DNA from: Haloactinopolyspora alba
Lineage (GTDB): Bacteria > Actinomycetota > Actinomycetes > Jiangellales > Jiangellaceae
Reading direction: 5' to 3'
DNA length: 64,000 nucleotides
Assembly (NCBI RefSeq): GCF_003014555.1
Contig: NZ_PYGE01000009.1
Location: 62,001-126,000 of the forward strand
The translations under genes and the position numbers were made by a program. Position 1 is the stretch's first letter, and each line of letters begins with the position of its first letter. Shown one piece after another: positions 63,343 to 64,000 of the stretch. A model generated the notes under the pieces. It had not been told where the DNA came from. It searched no databases and saw nothing but the letters and a program-made list of their open reading frames with translations.

Positions 63343-64000
63343 GTGGCCGCCGCAGACGCCGCAGGGTGGGGGCGTGCGCGGATACTCGAGCAGAAGCTTC
63401 GCGTTCCGCGTATGCCGGCCAGTGTTGTGCCGCGAACTCGGCTGCTTCGCGAGATCGAATCGGCGGATTCGAACGGGCACGCCGTGACCCTGGTTTCGGC
63501 GCCGGCAGGTGCCGGCAAGACCATGTTGCTCAGTCAGTTCTGGCGGAGTCTGCGCCCGGAGGGCGTGTCGGCGGCGTGGCTTTCTCTCGACGAGCACGAC
63601 AACGACCCGTACGTGCTGTGGTCGGGAATCCTGCGTGCTTGCGGGCGCGCGGTCCGTGGCCTCGACACGCCGGCCGAGGTGCGGCTCGGCGCGCTGAGTC
63701 CGCCGGCCGATGGAACGTACCGGGGATTCCTCACCGCGTTCGTCGACGCGCTCGACTCGTTGCCGGGCGTGCTCTGGATCATCCTGGACGATGTGCACGT
63801 CGTTACCTCAGGCAGCGCGTTGGACGGCCTGGCGGCGCTGCTCAAGTACCGGCCGTCGACCCTTCGACTGGCTCTGGGCAGCCGCATGGATCCGCCGTTG
63901 CCGACGGCGCGGCTGCTGCTGGACGGGCATGCGTGGGCCCTGCGTGCGGCCGATCTCGCGTTCGACCGTTCCGAGGCTGATCAGCTGCTGCGCGGTCATG
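63343..64000 (+). CDS. MalT-type LuxR family ATP-dependent regulator (partial, 3' end outside window)
   Basis: The first 219 residues of a STAND-class regulator. After a short lead, KLRVPRMPASVVPRTRLLRE is the MalT family opening, VTLVSAPAGAGKTMLLSQFW is Walker A, AAWLSLDEHDNDPYVLWSGI is the following strand, and GVLWIILDDVHVVTS is Walker B; LRLALGSRMDPPLPTARLLL continues the ATPase. Full-length relatives have about 900 residues with a TPR-like sensor and a C-terminal LuxR helix-turn-helix, which lie beyond the window. The GTG at 63343 fits a leaderless transcript. Ligand unknown. Confidence 0.85.
   Translation, partial: MAAADAAGWGRARILEQKLRVPRMPASVVPRTRLLREIESADSNGHAVTLVSAPAGAGKTMLLSQFWRSLRPEGVSAAWLSLDEHDNDPYVLWSGILRACGRAVRGLDTPAEVRLGALSPPADGTYRGFLTAFVDALDSLPGVLWIILDDVHVVTSGSALDGLAALLKYRPSTLRLALGSRMDPPLPTARLLLDGHAWALRAADLAFDRSEADQLLRGH

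Overview
The window is chromosomal DNA from a high-G+C actinobacterium (class Actinomycetia). The base composition and frequent GTG starts fit. So does a core block typical of the group: a PucR-type FasR regulator, fabD-fabH-acpP-fabF-accD, DUF3145, homodimeric aceE, DUF3052, an AhpE-type peroxiredoxin and a zinc-ribbon protein. I cannot assign a genus from this sequence alone. I found no CRISPR array, rRNA or intact transposon.

Layout. 1-0.74 kb: tail of a branched-chain amino-acid-type ABC operon. 1.0-2.0 kb: a group 2 sigma factor. 2.5-18.3 kb: a carbohydrate region. It holds a TIM-barrel protein, a Gfo/Idh/MocA oxidoreductase and a GH38 alpha-mannosidase in one overlapping operon; a sugar ABC transporter plus PHP hydrolase operon divergent from a GntR regulator; and a 1359-residue secreted ThuA/PQQ-type dehydrogenase/PKD/CBM6-LamG protein. 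18.5-21.7 kb: a small accessory patch with a secreted 5'-nucleotidase-like protein of lower G+C, an ISL3 transposase scrap and a broken AbiEi-like gene. 21.7-35.2 kb: a glycolate/glyoxylate region in which glcDEF, a PEP-hydrolase-family protein, a cupin and a complete LivHMKGF-type transporter form one tight operon, bracketed by two IclR regulators and followed by malate synthase. 35.3-42.7 kb: serine hydrolase, MFS exporter with TetR, ECF sigma factor with a membrane partner, M3 peptidase and aldose epimerase. 42.7-48.2 kb: an accessory cluster with two copies of a glycine-zipper protein plus membrane-protein pair, a WXG100 protein and two small partners; it resembles an orphan type VII secretion or effector locus. 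48.3-49.2 kb: SMR exporter with TetR. 49.4-62.8 kb: the lipid and central-metabolism core. 62.9 kb: tRNA-Val(UAC), then the start of a MalT-type LuxR regulator cut by the window end.

How it fits together. Most operons show 1-4 nt start/stop overlaps (ATGA, GTGA, TGATG), indicating translational coupling. The carbohydrate region looks like uptake and depolymerisation of a mannose-containing glycan, which is inference. The glc region should convert glycolate or a related 2-hydroxy acid to glyoxylate, which malate synthase feeds into the TCA cycle. The two target promoters in that region share a TATCCAC element where an IclR protein could bind. The fab operon makes malonyl-ACP and extends it; its FabD carries an unexpected C-terminal biotinyl-type domain lacking the biotin lysine.

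The most unusual features are non-coding. Two convergent gene junctions carry the same six-site GATCAGGTGAC element with matching orientation and spacing but different spacer sequences. Three other short structured repeats sit in other gene gaps. Several regulatory or accessory genes appear to be leaderless, with a TANNNT -10 box 6-8 nt before the start codon.
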